The translations under genes were made by a program, and so were the position numbers. This document shows, piece by piece, positions 26,800 to 41,619 of a stretch of DNA of 64,000 bases. How positions within the stretch are numbered: the stretch's first letter is position 1; each line of letters begins with the position of its first letter. This DNA is from Arcuatula senhousia. Lineage: Eukaryota; Mollusca; Bivalvia; Mytilida; Mytilidae. The stretch covers positions 58,068,686 through 58,132,685 of the forward strand of contig OZ020306.1 in NCBI GenBank assembly GCA_963971305.1, written 5' to 3'. The notes below the pieces were generated by a model. That model did no database searches and had not been told where the DNA came from. It saw only the letters and a program-made list of their open reading frames with translations.

Positions 26800-29700
26800 A
26801 TAAGGGTTAGTACAAAAACGTACAATTAGGGTTAGGGTTAGTGTAAAACATCTAATAAGGGTTAGGTTTAGTATAAATTACACAATTAGGGTGAGGGGTT
26901 TGCAGGTTAACATACACTTAGGGTTAGTGTTAGTACAAAATTATACAATTAGGGTTAGTGTCGATGAAAAAACAAAATCAGGGGTATGGGTTAGTACAAA
27001 GAGATACAGTTTAGGTAAAGGATTAGTACAAAAACGTACAATTAGGGTTAGGGTTAGTGTAAAACATATAATTAGAGTAAGGATTAATTATAAAACACAC
27101 AATTGGTGTTAAGGGTTAGCATGTTAAGAAACACTTAGGGTTAGTTTTAGTACAAAATAATACAATTAGGGTTATGGTCGATGAAAACACAAAATAAGTA
27201 GTAGTTAGTTCAAAAAAATACATTTATGATAAGGGTTAGTACAAAAACGTACAATTAAGGTTAGGGTTAGTGTAAAACATATAATTAGGGTTAGGTTTAG
27301 AATCCATTACACAATTAGGGTTAGGGGTTTGCATGTTAACATACACTTAGGGTTAGTGTTAGTACAAAATCAAAAAATTAGGATAAGGGTCGATGAAAAC
27401 ACAAAATAAGTAGTAGTTAGTTCAAAAAATACATTTTTGATAAGGGTTAGTACAAAAACGTAGAATTAGGGTTAGGGTTAGTGTAAAACACATAATTAGG
27501 GTTAGGTTTAGTATAAATTACACAATAAGGGTTAGGGGTTTGCATGTTAACATACACTTAGGGTTAGTGTTTGTACAAAATCATTCAATTAGGGTTAGGG
27601 GTTAGCATGTTAAGAAACACTTAGGGTTAGTGTTAGTACAAAATCATACAATTAGGGTTACGGTCGATGAAAACACAAAATAAGTAGTAGTTAGTTCAAA
27701 AAACATTTATGATAAGGGTAAGTACAAAAAACGTACAATTAGGGTTAGGGTTAGTGTAAACCATATTATTGGGGTTAGGTTTAGTATACATTACACAATT
27801 AGGGTTAGGGGTTTGCATGTTAACATACACTTAGGGTTAGTGTTTATACAAAATCATACAATTAGGATTAGGGTCGATGAAAACACAAAATAAGTTGTAG
27901 TTTGTTCAAAAAATACATTTATGATAAGGGTTAGCACAAAAACGTACAATTAGGGTTAGGGTTAGTGTAAAACATATAATTAGGGTTAGGTTTAGTATAA
28001 ATTACACAATTAGGGTTAGGGGTTTGCATGTTAACATACACTTAGTGTTAGTGTTTGTACAAAATCATACAATTAGGGTTACGGTCGATGAAAACACAAA
28101 ATAAGTAGTAGTTTGTTCAAAAAATACATTTATGATAAGGGTTAGTACAAAAACGTACAATTAGGGTTAGGGTTAGTGTAAAACATATAATAAGGGTTAG
28201 GTTTAGTATAAATTACACAATTAGGGTTAGGGGTTTGCATGTTAACATACACTTAGGGTTAATGTTAGTACAAAATTATACAATTAGGGTTAGTGTCGAT
28301 GAAAAAACAAAATCAGGGGTAGGGGCTAGTACAAAGAGATACAGTTCAGGTAAAGGATTAGTACAAAAACGTACAATTAGGGTTAGGGTTAGTGTAAAAC
28401 ATATAATTAGGGTTAGGGTTAGTAAAAAAAAACACAGTTAGGGTTAGGGTTAGCATATTAAGAAACACTTAGGGTTAGTGTTAGTACAAAATTATACAAT
28501 TAGGGTAAGTGTCGATGAAAAAACAAAATTAGGGGTAGGGGTTAGTACAAAGAGATACAGTTCGGGTAAAGGATTAGTACAAAAACGTATAATTAGGGTT
28601 AGGGTTAGTGGAAAACATATAATTAGAGTTAGGTTTAAGTATAAAACACACAATTAGGGTTAGGGGTTAGCATATTAAGAAACATTTAGGGTTAGTGTTA
28701 GTACAAAATCATACAATTAGGGTTACGGTCGATGAAAACACAAAATAAGTAGTAGTAAGTTCACAAAATACATTTATGATAAAGGTAAGTACAAAAACGT
28801 ACAATTAGGATTAGGGTTAGTGTAAAACATATTATTGGGGTTAGGTTTAGTATAAAACACACAATCAGAGTTAGGGGTTAGCATGTTAAGATACACTTAG
28901 GGTAAGTGTTTGTACAAAATCATACAATTAGGGTTAGGGTCGATGAAAACACAAAATAAGTAGTAGTTAGTTCAAAAAATACATTTATGATAAGGGTTAG
29001 TACAAAAAAGTACAATTAGGGTTAGGGTTAGTGCAAAACATATAATTAGGGTTAGGTTTAGTATAAATTACACAATTAGGGTTAGGGGTTTGCATGTTAA
29101 CATACACTTAGGGTTAGTGTTTGTACAAAATCATACAATTAGGGTTAGGGTCAATGAAAACACAAAATAAGTAGTAGTTTGTTCAAAAAATACATTTATG
29201 ATAAGGGTTAGTACAAAAACGTACAATTAGGGTTAGGGTTAGTGTAAAACATCTAATAAGGGTTAGGTTTAGTATAAATTACACAATTAGGGTGAGGGGT
29301 TTGCAGGTTAACATACACTTAGGGTTAGTGTTAGTACAAAATTATACAATTAGGGTTAGTGTCGATGAAAAAACAAAATCAGGGGTATGGGTTAGTACAA
29401 AGAGATACAGTTTAGGTAAAGGATTAGTACAAAAACGTACAATTAGGGTTAGGGTTAGTGTAAAACATATAATTAGAGTAAGGATTAATTATAAAACACA
29501 CAATTGGTGTTAGGGGTTAGCATGTTAAGAAACACTTAGGGTTAGTTTTAGTACAAAATAATACAATTAGGGTTATGGTCGATGAAAACACAAAATAAGT
29601 AGTAGTTAGTTCAAAAAATACATTTATGATAAGGGTTAGTACAAAAACGTACAATTAAGGTTAGGGTTAGTGTAAAACATATAATTAGGGTTAGGTTTAG

Positions 29701-31600
29701 TATGCATTACACAATTAGGGTTAGGGGTTTGCATGTTAACATACACTTAGGGTTAGTGTTAGTACAAAATCAAAAAAATTAGGATAAGGGTCGATGAAAA
29801 CACAAAATAAGTAGTAGTTAGTTCAAAAAATACATTTTTGATAAGGGTTAGTACAAAAACGTAGAATTAGGGTTAGGGTTAGTGTAAAACACATAATTAG
29901 GGTTAGGTTTAATATAAATTACACAATAAGGGTTAGGGGTTTGCATGTTAACATACACTTAGGGTTAGTGTTTGTACAAAATCATTCAATTAGGGTTAGG
30001 GGTTAGCATGTTAAGAAACACTTAGGGTTAGTGTTAGTACAAAATCATACAATTAGGGTTACGGTCGATGAAAACACAAAATAAGTAGTAGTTAGTTCAA
30101 AAAACATTTATGATAAGGGTAAGTACAAAAACGTACAATTAGGGTTAGGGTTAGTGTAAACCATATTATTGGGGTTAGGTTTAGTATACATTACACAATT
30201 AGGGTTAGGGGTTTGCATGTTAACATACACTTAGGGTTAGTGTTTATACAAAATCATACAATTAGGATTAGGGTCGATGAAAACACAAAATAAGTTGTAG
30301 TTTGTTCAAAAAATACATTTATGATAAGGGTTAGTACAAAAACGTACAATTAGGGTTAGGGTTAGTGTAAAACATATAATTAGGGTTAGGTTTAGTATAA
30401 ATTACACAATTAGGGTTAGGGGTTTGCATGTTAACATACACTTAGTGTTAGTGTTTGTACAAAATCATACAATTAGGGTTAGGGTCGATGAAAACACAAA
30501 ATAAGTAGTAGTTTGTTCAAAAAATACATTTATGATAAGGGTTAGTACAAAAACGTACAATTAGGGTTAGGGTTAGTGTAAAACATATAATAAGGGTTAG
30601 GTTTAGAATAAATTACACAATTAGGGTTAGGGGTTTGCATGTTAACATACACTTAGGGTTAGTGTTAGTACAAAATTATACAATTACGGTTAGTGTCGAT
30701 GAAAAAACAAAATCAGGGGTAGGGGCTAGTACAAAGAGATACAGTTCAGGTAAAGGATCAGTACAAAAACGTACAATTAGGGTTAGGGTTAGTGTAAAAC
30801 ATATAATTAGGGTTAGGGTTAGTAAAAAAAACACAGTTAGGGTTAGGGTTAGCATATTAAGAAACACTTAGGGTTAGTGTTAGTACAAAATTATACAATT
30901 AGGGTAAGTGTCGATGAAAAAACAAAATTAGGGGTAGGGGTTAGTACAAAGAGATACAGTTCGGGTAAAGGATTAGTACAAAAACATATAATTAGGGTTA
31001 GGGTTAGTGGAAAACATATAATTAGAGTTAGGTTTAAGTATAAAACACACAATTAGGGTTAGGGGTTAGCATATTAAGAAACATTTAGGGTTAGTGTTAG
31101 TACAAAATCATACAATTAGGGTTACGGTCGATGAAAACACAAAATAAGTAGTAGTAAGTTCACAAAATACAGTTATGATAAAAGTAAGTACAAAAACGTA
31201 CAATTAGGGTGAGGGTTAGTGTAAAACATATTATTGGGGTTAGGTTTAGTATAAAACACACAATCAGAGTTAGGGGTTAGCATGTTAAGATACACTTAGG
31301 GTAAGTGTTTGTACAAAATCATACAATTAGGGTTAGGGTCGATGAAAACACAAAATAAGTAGTAGTTAGTTCAAAAAATACATTTATGATAAGGGTAAGT
31401 ACAAAAAAGTACAATTAGGGTTAGGGTTAGTGTAAAACATATAATTAGGGTTAGGTTTAGTATAAATTACACAATTAGGGTTAGGGGTTTGCATGTTAAC
31501 ATACACTTAGGGTTAGTGTTTGTACAAAATCATACAATTAGGGTTAGGGTCGATGAAAACACAAAATAAGTAGTAGTTTGTTCAAAAAATACATTTATGA
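26800..31600 (+). repeat. ~2400 bp tandem segments in the array
   Basis: ACATCTAATAAGGGTTAGG after GTTAGGGTTA occurs at 26831 and 29232 (offset 2401), and further landmarks match at offset 2400, such as GCATGTTAACATACACTTAG near 28235 and 30635. The two segments, roughly 26800-29200 and 29201-31600, differ by scattered single bases and by small length changes in A-runs. Confidence 0.7.
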
Positions 31601-34600
31601 TAAGGGTTAGTACAAAAACGTACAATTAGGGTTAGGGTTAGTGTAAAACATATAATTAGGGTTAGGTTTAGTATAAATTACACAATTAGGGTTAGGGGTT
31701 TGCATGTTAACATACACTTAGTGTTAGTGTTTGTACAAAATCATACAATTAGGGTTAGAGTCGATGAAAACACAAAATAAGTAGTAGTTTGTTCAAAAAA
31801 TACATTTATGATAAGGGTTAGTACAAAAACGTACAATTAGGGTTAGGGTTAGTGTAAAACATATAATAAGGGTTAGGTTTAGAATAAATTACACAATTAG
31901 GGTTAGGGGTTTGCATGTTAACATACACTTAGGGTTAGTGTTAGTACAAAATTATACAATTAGGGTTAGTGTCGATGAAAAAACAAAATCAGGGGTAGGG
32001 GCTAGTACAAAGAGATACAGTTCAGGTAAAGGATCAGTACAAAAACGTACAATTAGGGTTAGGGTTAGTGTAAAACATATAATTAGGGTTAGGGTTAGTA
32101 AAAAAAACACAGTTAGGGTTAGGGTTAGCATATTAAGAAACACTTAGGGTTAGTGTTAGTAGAAAATTATACAATTAGGGTAAGTGTCGATGAAAAAACA
32201 AAATTAGGGGTAGGGGTTAGTACAAAGAGATACAGTTCAGGTAAAGGATTAGTACAAAAACGTACAATTAGGGTTAGGGTTAGTGTAAAACATATAATAA
32301 GAAAAAGGTTTAAGTATAAAACACACAATTAGGGTTAGGGTCGATGAAAACACAAAATAAGTGGTAGGGGTTAGTTAAAAAATACATTTATGATAAGGGT
32401 TAGTACAAAAACGTACAATTAGGGTTAGGGTTAGCGTAAAACAATAAGGGCTAGGGTTAGTATAAAACACACAGTTAGGGTTAGGTGTTAGCATATTAAG
32501 AAACACTTAGGGTTAGTGTTAGTACAAAATTAAAAAATTAGGATAAGGGTCGATGAAAACACAAAATAAGTAGTAGTTAGTTCAAAAAATACATTTTTGA
32601 TAAGGGTTAGTACAAAAACGTAGAATTAGGGTTAGGGTTAGTGTAAAACACATAATTAGGGTTAGGTTTAATATAAATTACACAATAAGGGTTAGGGGTT
32701 TGCATGTTAACATACACTTAGGGTTAGTGTTTGTACAAAATCATTCAATTAGGGTTAGGGGTTAGCATGTTAAGAAACACTTAGGGTTAGTGTTAGTACA
32801 AAATCATACAATTAGGGTTACGGTCGATGAAAACACAAAATAAGTAGTAGTTAGTTCAAAAAACATTTATGATAAGGGTAAGTACAAAAACGTACAATTA
32901 GGGTTAGGGTTAGTGTAAACCATATTATTGGGGTTAGGTTTAGTATACATTACACAATTAGGGTTAGGGGTTTGCATGTTAACATACACTTAGGGTTAGT
33001 GTTTATACAAAATCATACAATTAGGATTAGGGTCGATGAAAACACAAAATAAGTTGTAGTTTGTTCAAAAAATACATTTATGATAAGGGTTAGTACAAAA
33101 ACGTACAATTAGGGTTAGGGTTAGTGTAAAACATATAATTAGGGTTAGGTTTAGTATAAATTACACAATTAGGGTTAGGGGTTTGCATGTTAACATACAC
33201 TTAGTGTTAGTGTTTGTACAAAATCATACAATTAGGGTTAGGGTCGATGAAAACACAAAATAAGTAGTAGTTTGTTCAAAAAATACATTTATGATAAGGG
33301 TTAGTACAAAAACGTACAATTAGGGTTAGGGTTAGTGTAAAACATATAATAAGGGTTAGGTTTAGAATAAATTACACAATTAGGGTTAGGGGTTTGCATG
33401 TTAACATACACTTAGGGTTAGTGTTAGTACAAAATTATACAATTACGGTTAGTGTCGATGAAAAAACAAAATCAGGGGTAGGGGCTAGTACAAAGAGATA
33501 CAGTTCAGGTAAAGGATCAGTACAAAAACGTACAATTAGGGTTAGGGTTAGTGTAAAACATATAATTAGGGTTAGGGTTAGTAAAAAAAACACAGTTAGG
33601 GTTAGGGTTAGCATATTAAGAAACACTTAGGGTTAGTGTTAGTACAAAATTATACAATTAGGGTAAGTGTCGATGAAAAAACAAAATTAGGGGTAGGGGT
33701 TAGTACAAAGAGATACAGTTCGGGTAAAGGATTAGTACAACAACATATAATTAGGGTTAGGGTTAGTGGAAAACATATAATTAGAGTTAGGTTTAAGTAT
33801 AAAACACACAATTAGGGTTAGGGGTTAGCATATTAAGAAACATTTAGGGTTAGTGTTAGTACAAAATCATACAATTAGGGTTACGGTCGATGAAAACACA
33901 AAATAAGTAGTAGTAAGTTCACAAAATACATTTATGATAAAAGTAAGTACAAAAACGTACAATTAGGGTGAGGGTTAGTGTAAAACATATTATTGGGGTT
34001 AGGTTTAGTATAAAACACACAATCAGAGTTAGGGGTTAGCATGTTAAGATACACTTAGGGTAAGTGTTTGTACAAAATCATACAATTAGGGTTAGGGTCG
34101 ATGAAAACACAAAATAAGTAGTAGTTAGTTCAAAAAATACATTTATGATAAGGGTAAGTACAAAAAAGTACAATTAGGGTTAGGGTTAGTGTAAAACATA
34201 TAATTAGGGTTAGGTTTAGTATAAATTACACAATTAGGGTTAGGGGTTTGCATGTTAACATACACTTAGGGTTAGTGTTTGTACAAAATCATACAATTAG
34301 GGTTAGGGTCGATGAAAACACAAAATAAGTAGTAGTTTGTTCAAAAAATACATTTATGATAAGGGTTAGTACAAAAACGTACAATTAGGGTTAGGGTTAG
34401 TGTAAAACATATAATTAGGGTTAGGTTTAGTATAAATTACACAATTAGGGTTAGGGGTTTGCATGTTAACATACACTTAGTGTTAGTGTTTGTACAAAAT
34501 CATACAATTAGGGTTAGAGTCGATGAAAACACAAAATAAGTAGTAGTTTGTTCAAAAAATACATTTATGATAAGGGTTAGTACAAAAACGTACAATTAGG

Positions 34601-35287
34601 GTTAGGGTTAGTGTAAAACATATAATAAGGGTTAGGTTTAGAATAAATTACACAATTAGGGTTAGGGGTTTGCATGTTAACATACACTTAGGGTTAGTGT
34701 TAGTACAAAATTATACAATTAGGGTTAGTGTCGATGAAAAAACAAAATCAGGGGTAGGGGCTAGTACAAAGAGATACAGTTCAGGTAAAGGATCAGTACA
34801 AAAACGTACAATTAGGGTTAGGGTTAGTGTAAAACATATAATTAGGGTTAGGGTTAGTAAAAAAAACACAGTTAGGGTTAGGGTTAGCATATTAAGAAAC
34901 ACTTAGGGTTAGTGTTAGTAGAAAATTATACAATTAGGGTAAGTGTCGATGAAAAAACAAAATTAGGGGTAGGGGTTAGTACAAAGAGATACAGTTCAGG
35001 TAAAGGATTAGTACAAAAACGTACAATTAGGGTTAGGGTTAGTGTAAAACATATAATAAGAAAAAGGTTTAAGTATAAAACACACAATTAGGGTTAGGGT
35101 CGATGAAAACACAAAATAAGTGGTAGGGGTTAGTTAAAAAATACATTTATGATAAGGGTTAGTACAAAAACGTACAATTAGGGTTAGGGTTAGCGTAAAA
35201 CAATAAGGGCTAGGGTTAGTATAAAACACACAGTTAGGGTTAGGTGTTAGCATATTAAGAAACACTTAGGGTTAGTGTTAGTACAAA
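29770..35287 (+). repeat. 2759 bp tandem segment duplication, overlapping the 2.4 kb set
   Basis: Landmarks at 30635/33394 and 31911/34670 are each 2759 apart, and AAAATTAAAAAATTAGGAT-type sequence marks the joints near 32529 and 35287. Both units carry the same unusual AACAATAAGGGC contraction (~32442 and ~35201). The copies are almost identical, so this is among the younger events. Confidence 0.8.
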
Positions 35288-38200
35288 ATTAAAAAATTAG
35301 GATTAGGGTCGATGAAAACACAAAATAAGTAGTAGTTAGTTCAAAAAATACATTTATGATAAGGGTTAGTACAAAAACGTACAATTAGGGTTAGGGTTAG
35401 TGTAAAACATATAATTAGGGTTAGGTTTAGTATAAATTACACAATTAGGGTTAGGAGTTTGCATGTTAACATACACTTAGGGTTAGTGTTAGTACAAAAT
35501 CATACAATTAGGGTTAGGGTCGATGAAAACACAAAATAAGTAGTAGTTTGTTCAAAAAATACATTTATGATAAGGGTTAGTACAAAAACGTACAATTAGG
35601 GTTAGGGTTAGTGTAAAACATATAATTAGGGTTAGGTTTAGTATCAATTACACAATTAGGGTGAGGGGTTTGCATGTTAACATACACTTAGGGTTAGTGT
35701 TAGTACAAAATTATACAATTAGGGTTAGTATCGATGAAAAAACAAAATCAGGGGTAGGGGTTAGTACAAAGAGATACAGTTTAGGTAAAGGATTAGTACA
35801 AAAACGTACAATTAGGGTTAGGGTTAGTGTAAAACATATAATTAGAGTAAGGATTAATTATAAAACACACAGTTTGGGTTAGGGGTTTGCATGTTAACAT
35901 ACACTTAGGGTTAGTGTTTGTACAAAATCATACAATTAGGGTTAGGGTCGATGAAAACACAAAATAAGTAGTAGGAGTTAGTTAAAAAAAATACATTTAT
36001 GATAAGGGTTAGTACAAAAACCTACAATTAGGGTTAGGGTTAGTGTAAAACATATAATTAGGGCTAGGGTTAGTATAAAACACACAGTTAGGGTTAGGGG
36101 TTAGCATATTAAGAAAAACTAAGGGTTAGTGTTAGTACAAAATCAAAAAATTAGGGTTAAGGTCGATGAAAACACAAAATAAGTAGCAGTTAGTTCAAAA
36201 AATACATTTATGATAAGGGTTAGTACAAAAACGTAGAATTAGGGTTAGGGTTAGTGTAAAACATATAATTAGGGTTAGGTTTAGTATAAATTACACAATT
36301 AGGGTTAGGGGTTTGCATGTTAACATACACTTAGGGTTAGTGTTTGTACAAAATCATTCAATTAGGGTTAGGGGTTAGCATGTTAAGAAACACTTAGGGT
36401 TAGTGTTAGTACAAAATCATACAATTAGGGTTACGGTCGATGAAAACACAAAATAAGTAGTAGTTAGTTCAAAAAACATTTATGATAAGGGTAAGTACAA
36501 AAACGTACAATTAGGGTTAGGGTTAGTGTAAACCATATTATTGGGGTTAGGTTTAGTATACATTACACAATTAGGGTTAGGGGTTTGCATGTTAACATAC
36601 ACTTAGGGTTAGTGTTTATACAAAATCATACAATTAGGATTAGGGTCGATGAAAACACAAAATAAGTTGTAGTTTGTTCAAAAAATACATTTATGATAAG
36701 GGTTAGTACAAAAAAGTACAATTAGGGTTAGGGTTAGTGTAAAACATATAATTAGGGTTAGGGTTAGTATAAAAAACACAGTTAGGGTTGGGGGTTAGCA
36801 TTTTAAGAAACACTTAGGGTTAGTGTTAGTACAAAATCATACAATCAGGGTTAGGGTCGATGAAAAAACAAAATAAGGGGTAGGGGTTAGTAAGAACAGA
36901 TATAGTTCAGGTCAAGGATTAGTACAAAAACGTACACTTAGGGTTAGGGTTAGTGTAAAACATATAATTAGAGTTCGGTTTAAGTATAAAACACACAATT
37001 AGGGTCAGGGGTTAGCATGTTAAGAAACACTTAGGGTTAGTGTTAGTACAAAATCATACAATTAGGGTTAGGGTCGATGAAAACACAAAATAAGTAGTAG
37101 TTAGTTCAAAAAATACATTTATGATAAGGGTTAGTACAAAAACGTACAATTAAGGTAAGGGTTAGTGTAAAACATTAAATTAGGGTAAGGTTTAGTATAA
37201 GTTACACAATTAGGGTTAGGGGTTTGCATGTTAACATACACTTAGGGTTAGTGTTTGTACAAAATCATACAATTAGGATTAGGGTCGATGAAAACACAAA
37301 ATAAGTTATAGTTTGTTCAAAAAATACATTTATGATAACTGTTAGTACAAAAACGTACAATTAGGGTTAGGGTTAGTAAAAAAAACACAGTTAGGGTTGG
37401 GTTTAGCAAATTAAGAAACACTTAGGGTTAGTGTTAGTACAAAATTATACAATTAGGGTTAGTGTCGATGAAAAATCAAAATCAGGGGTAGGGGTTAGTA
37501 CAAAAAGATACAGTTCAGGTAAAGGATTAGTACAAAAACGTACAATTAGGGTTAGGGTTAGTGTAAAACATATAATTAGAAAAAAGTTTAAGTATAAAAC
37601 ACACAATTATGGTTAGTGGTTTGCTTGTTAAGATACACTTAGGGTTAGTGTTTGTACAAAATCATACAATTAGGGTCGATGAAAACACAAAATAAGTAAG
37701 AGTTAGTTCAAAAAATACATTTTTGATAAGGGTTAGTACAAAAACGTACAATTAGGGTTAGGGTTAGTGTAAAACATATAATTAGGGTTAGGGTTAGTAA
37801 AAAAAACACAGTTAGGGTTAGGGGTTAGCATATTAAGAAACACTTAGGGTTAGTGTTAGTAAAAAATTATACAATTAGGGTTAGTGTCGATGAAAAAACA
37901 AAATCAGGGGTACGGGTTAGTACAAAGAGATACAGTTCGGGTGAAGGATTAGTACAAAAACGTTCAATTAGGGTTAGGGTTAGTGGGAAACATATAATTA
38001 AAGTTAGGTTTAAGTATAAAACACACAATTAGGGTTAGGGGTTAGCATGTTAAGAAACACTTAGGGTAAGTGTTAGTACAAAATCATACAATTAGGGTTA
38101 TGGTCGATGAAAACACAAAATAAGTAGTAGTTAGTTCAAAAAATACATCTATGATAAGGGTAAGTACAAAATCGTACAATTAGGGTTAGGGTTAGTGTAA

Positions 38201-39315
38201 AACATATTATGAGGGTTAGGTTTAGTATAAAACACACAATTAGAGTTAGGGGTTAGCATGTTAAGATATACTTATTTGTACAAAATCATACAATGAGGGT
38301 TAGGGTCGATGAAAACACAAAATAAGTAGTAGTTAGTTCAAAAAATACATTTATGATAAGGGTAAGTACAAAATCGTACAATTAGGGTTAGGGTTAGTGT
38401 AAAACATATTATGAGGGTTAGGTTTAGTATAAAACACACAATTAGAGTTAGGGGTTAGCATGTAAAGATACACTTAGGGTAAGTGTTTGTACAAAATCAT
38501 ACAATTAGGGTTAGGTTCGATGAAAACACAAAATCAGGGTTAGGGGTTAGTTTAAAGAGATACAGTTCAGGTAAAGGATTAGTACAAAAACGTACAATTA
38601 AGGTTAGGGTTAGTGTAAAACATATAATTAGATTTAGGTTTAGGCATTAAACACACAATTAGGGTTAGGGGTTAGCATGTTAAGAAACACTTAGGGTTAG
38701 TGCTAGTACAAAATCATACAATTAGGGTTACGGTCGATGAAAACACAAAATAAGTTGTAGTTAGTTCAGAAAATACATTTATGATAAGGGTTAGTACAAA
38801 AACGTACAATTAGGGTTAGGGTTAGTGTAAAACATATAATTAGGGTTAGGGTTAGTAAAAAAACACGGTTAGGGTTAGGGGTTAGCATATTAAGAAACAC
38901 TTAGGGTTAGTGTTAGTACAAAATCATACAATTAGGGTTAGTGTCGATGAAAAAACAAAATCAGGGGTAGGGGTTAGTACAAAGAGATACAGTTCAGGTA
39001 AAGGATTAGTACAAAAACGTGCAATTAGGGTTATGGTCGATGAAAACACAAAATAAGTAGAATTTAGTTCAAAAAATACATTTATGATAAGGGTAAGTAC
39101 AAAAACGTACACTTAGGGTTAGGGTTAGTGTAAAACATATAATTAGAGTTAGGTTTAAGTATAAAACACACAATTAGGGTCAGGGGTTAGCATGTTAAGA
39201 AACACTTAGGGTTAGTGTTAGTACAAAATCATTCAATTAGGGTTAGGGTCGATGAAAACATAAAAATAAGTAGTAGTTAGTTTAAAAAATACATTTACGA
39301 TAAGGGTTAGTACAA

Positions 39316-40071
39316 CAAGGGGTTGCACTAAGTCGTGCTAAGCATACCCCCACTCGGCCATTCAGAAAACAGGAAGTAGATGACCGACTGACCTGGAAAG
39401 GGGAGGCACGGTACAACTCATCATGCTAAAGCTGTATACCAAATTTGAAATCAATCCCTTCTCTAGAAGCTGAGAAATCTGTTACGAAAAATTGTCTTTT
39501 TTGACCTATAAAAAGTCTTAGTCAGCTCAGAAAACAGGAAGTAGATGATGGACTGACCTGGAAAGGGGAGGCACGGTATAACTAATCATGCTGAAGCTGT
39601 GTACCAAATTTGAAACCAATCCATCCAGTAGAAGCCGAGAAAACTGTTACGAAAAATTTCACTTTTCAAATTTTTTACCCTTAAAAGTCTAAGTCGGCGC
39701 GAAAAACAGGAAGTAGATGATGAACTGATCTGGAAAGGGGAGGCACGGTATAACTAATCATGCTGAAGCTGTGTACCAAATTTGAAACCAATCCATCCAG
39801 TAGAAGCCGAGAAATCTGTTACATTAATTTCACATTTCAAATTTTTTTCCCTTAAAAAGTCTAAGTCGGCTTGGAAAACAGGAAGTAGATGATGGACTGA
39901 CCTGCAAAGGGTAGGCATAGTATATCTCATCATGCTGAAGCTGTGTACCAAATTTGAAACCAATCCATCCAGTAGAAGCAGAGAAATTGAACCGGACGGA
40001 CAGACGGACAGACGGACGGACGGACAAGGTGATTGCAATATAGCCCCCTCTCTTACGAGTGGGGGTATAAA
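39316..40071. mobile_element. inserted non-autonomous element, family B, copy 1 (756 bp)
   Basis: The array monomer GTTAGTACAA^AAACGTAC is split here. The element has CATACCCCCACTCG near its left end (~39353) and CGAGTGGGGGTATAAAA at its right end, giving a short terminal inverted repeat. Four internal direct units begin with AAAACAGGAAGTAG at 39366, 39531, 39703 and 39875 (spacing 165, 172, 172), followed by a GGAC tetranucleotide run near 39993-40027. The right end can fold: TATAGCCCCC against GGGGGTATA. The core shares AAACAGGAAGTAG, TGACC and GAGAAAACTG with the element at 3041-3643, so the two families are related. No target site duplication can be defined in the A-run, and no protein is encoded. 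Confidence 0.8.
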
Positions 40072-41619
40072 AAACGTACAATTAGGGTTAGGGTTAGTGT
40101 AAAACATATAATTAGGGTTAGGGGTCAGCATGTTAAGATACACTTAGAGTTAGTGTTTGTACAAAATCATACAATTAGGGCTTGGGTCGATGAAAACACA
40201 AAATAAGTGGTAGGGGTTAGTTAAAAAAATACATTTATGATAAGGGTTAGTGCAAAAACGTACAATAAGGGTTAGGGTTAGCGTAAAACATATAATTAGG
40301 GCTAGGGTTAGTATAAAACACACAGTTAGGGTTAGGGGTTAGTATATTAAGAAACACTTAGGGTTAGTGTTAGTACAAAATCATAAAATTAGGGTTAGGG
40401 TCGATGAAAATACAAAATAAGTAGTAGCTAGTTCAAAAAATACATTTATGATAAGGGTTAGTACAAAAACGTACAATTAGGGTTAGGGTAAGTGTAAAAC
40501 ATATAGTTAGGGTTAGGGTTAGTAAAAAACACAGTTAGGGTTAGGGGTTAGCATATTAAATAACACTTAGGGTTAGTGTTAGTGCAAAATCATACAATGA
40601 GGGTTAGGGTCGATGAAAACACAAAATAAGTAGTAGTTAGTTCAAAAAATACATTTATGATAAGGGTAAGTACAAAATCGTACAATTAGGGTTAGGGTTA
40701 GTGTAAAACATATTATGAGGGTTAGGTTTAGTATAAAACACACAATTAGAGTTAGGGGTTAGCATGTAAAGATACACTTAGGGTAAGTGTTTGTACAAAA
40801 TCATACAATTAGGGTTAGGTTCGATGAAAACACAAAATCAGGGTTAGGGGTTAGTTTAAAGAGATACAGTTCAGGTAAAGGATTAGTACAAAAACGTACA
40901 ATTAGGGTTAGGGTTAGTGTAAAACATATAATTAGATTTAGGTTTAGGCATTAAACACACAATTAGGGTTAGGGGTTAGCATGTTAAGAAACACTTAGGG
41001 TTAGTGCTAGTACAAAATCATACAATTAGGGTTACGGTCGATGAAAACACAAAATAAGTAGTAGTTAGTTCAGAAAATACATTTATGATAAGGGTTAGTA
41101 CAAAAACGTACAATTAGGGTTAGGGTTAGTGTAAAACATATAATTAGGGTTAGGGTTAGTAAAAAAACACGGTTAGGGTTAGGGGTTAGCATATTAAGAA
41201 ACACTTAGGGTTAGTGTTAGTACAAAATCATACAATTAGGGTTAGTGTCGATGAAAAAACAAAATCAGGGGTAGGGGTTAGTACAAAGAGATACAGTTCA
41301 GGTAAAGGATTAGTACAAAAACGTGCAATTAGGGTTATGGTCGATGAAAACACAAAATAAGTAGAATTTAGTTCAAAAAATACATTTATGATAAGGGTAA
41401 GTACAAAAACGTACACTTAGGGTTAGGGTTAGTGTAAAACATATAATTAGAGTTAGGTTTAAGTATAAAACACACAATTAGGGTCAGGGGTTAGCATGTT
41501 AAGAAACACTTAGGGTTAGTGTTAGTACAAAATCATACAATTAGGGTTAGGGTCGATGAAAACATAAAAATAAGTAGTAGTTAGTTTAAAAAATACATTT
41601 ACGATAAGGGTTAGTACAA

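Noticed and set aside
39754..40143. 129-codon minus-strand frame (repeated at 47509-47898, shorter near 42058-42439)
   Set aside because: It reads through the microsatellite (giving PSVRLSV-type repeats), the internal units of the family B element and part of the array. This is a repeat translation, not a gene.
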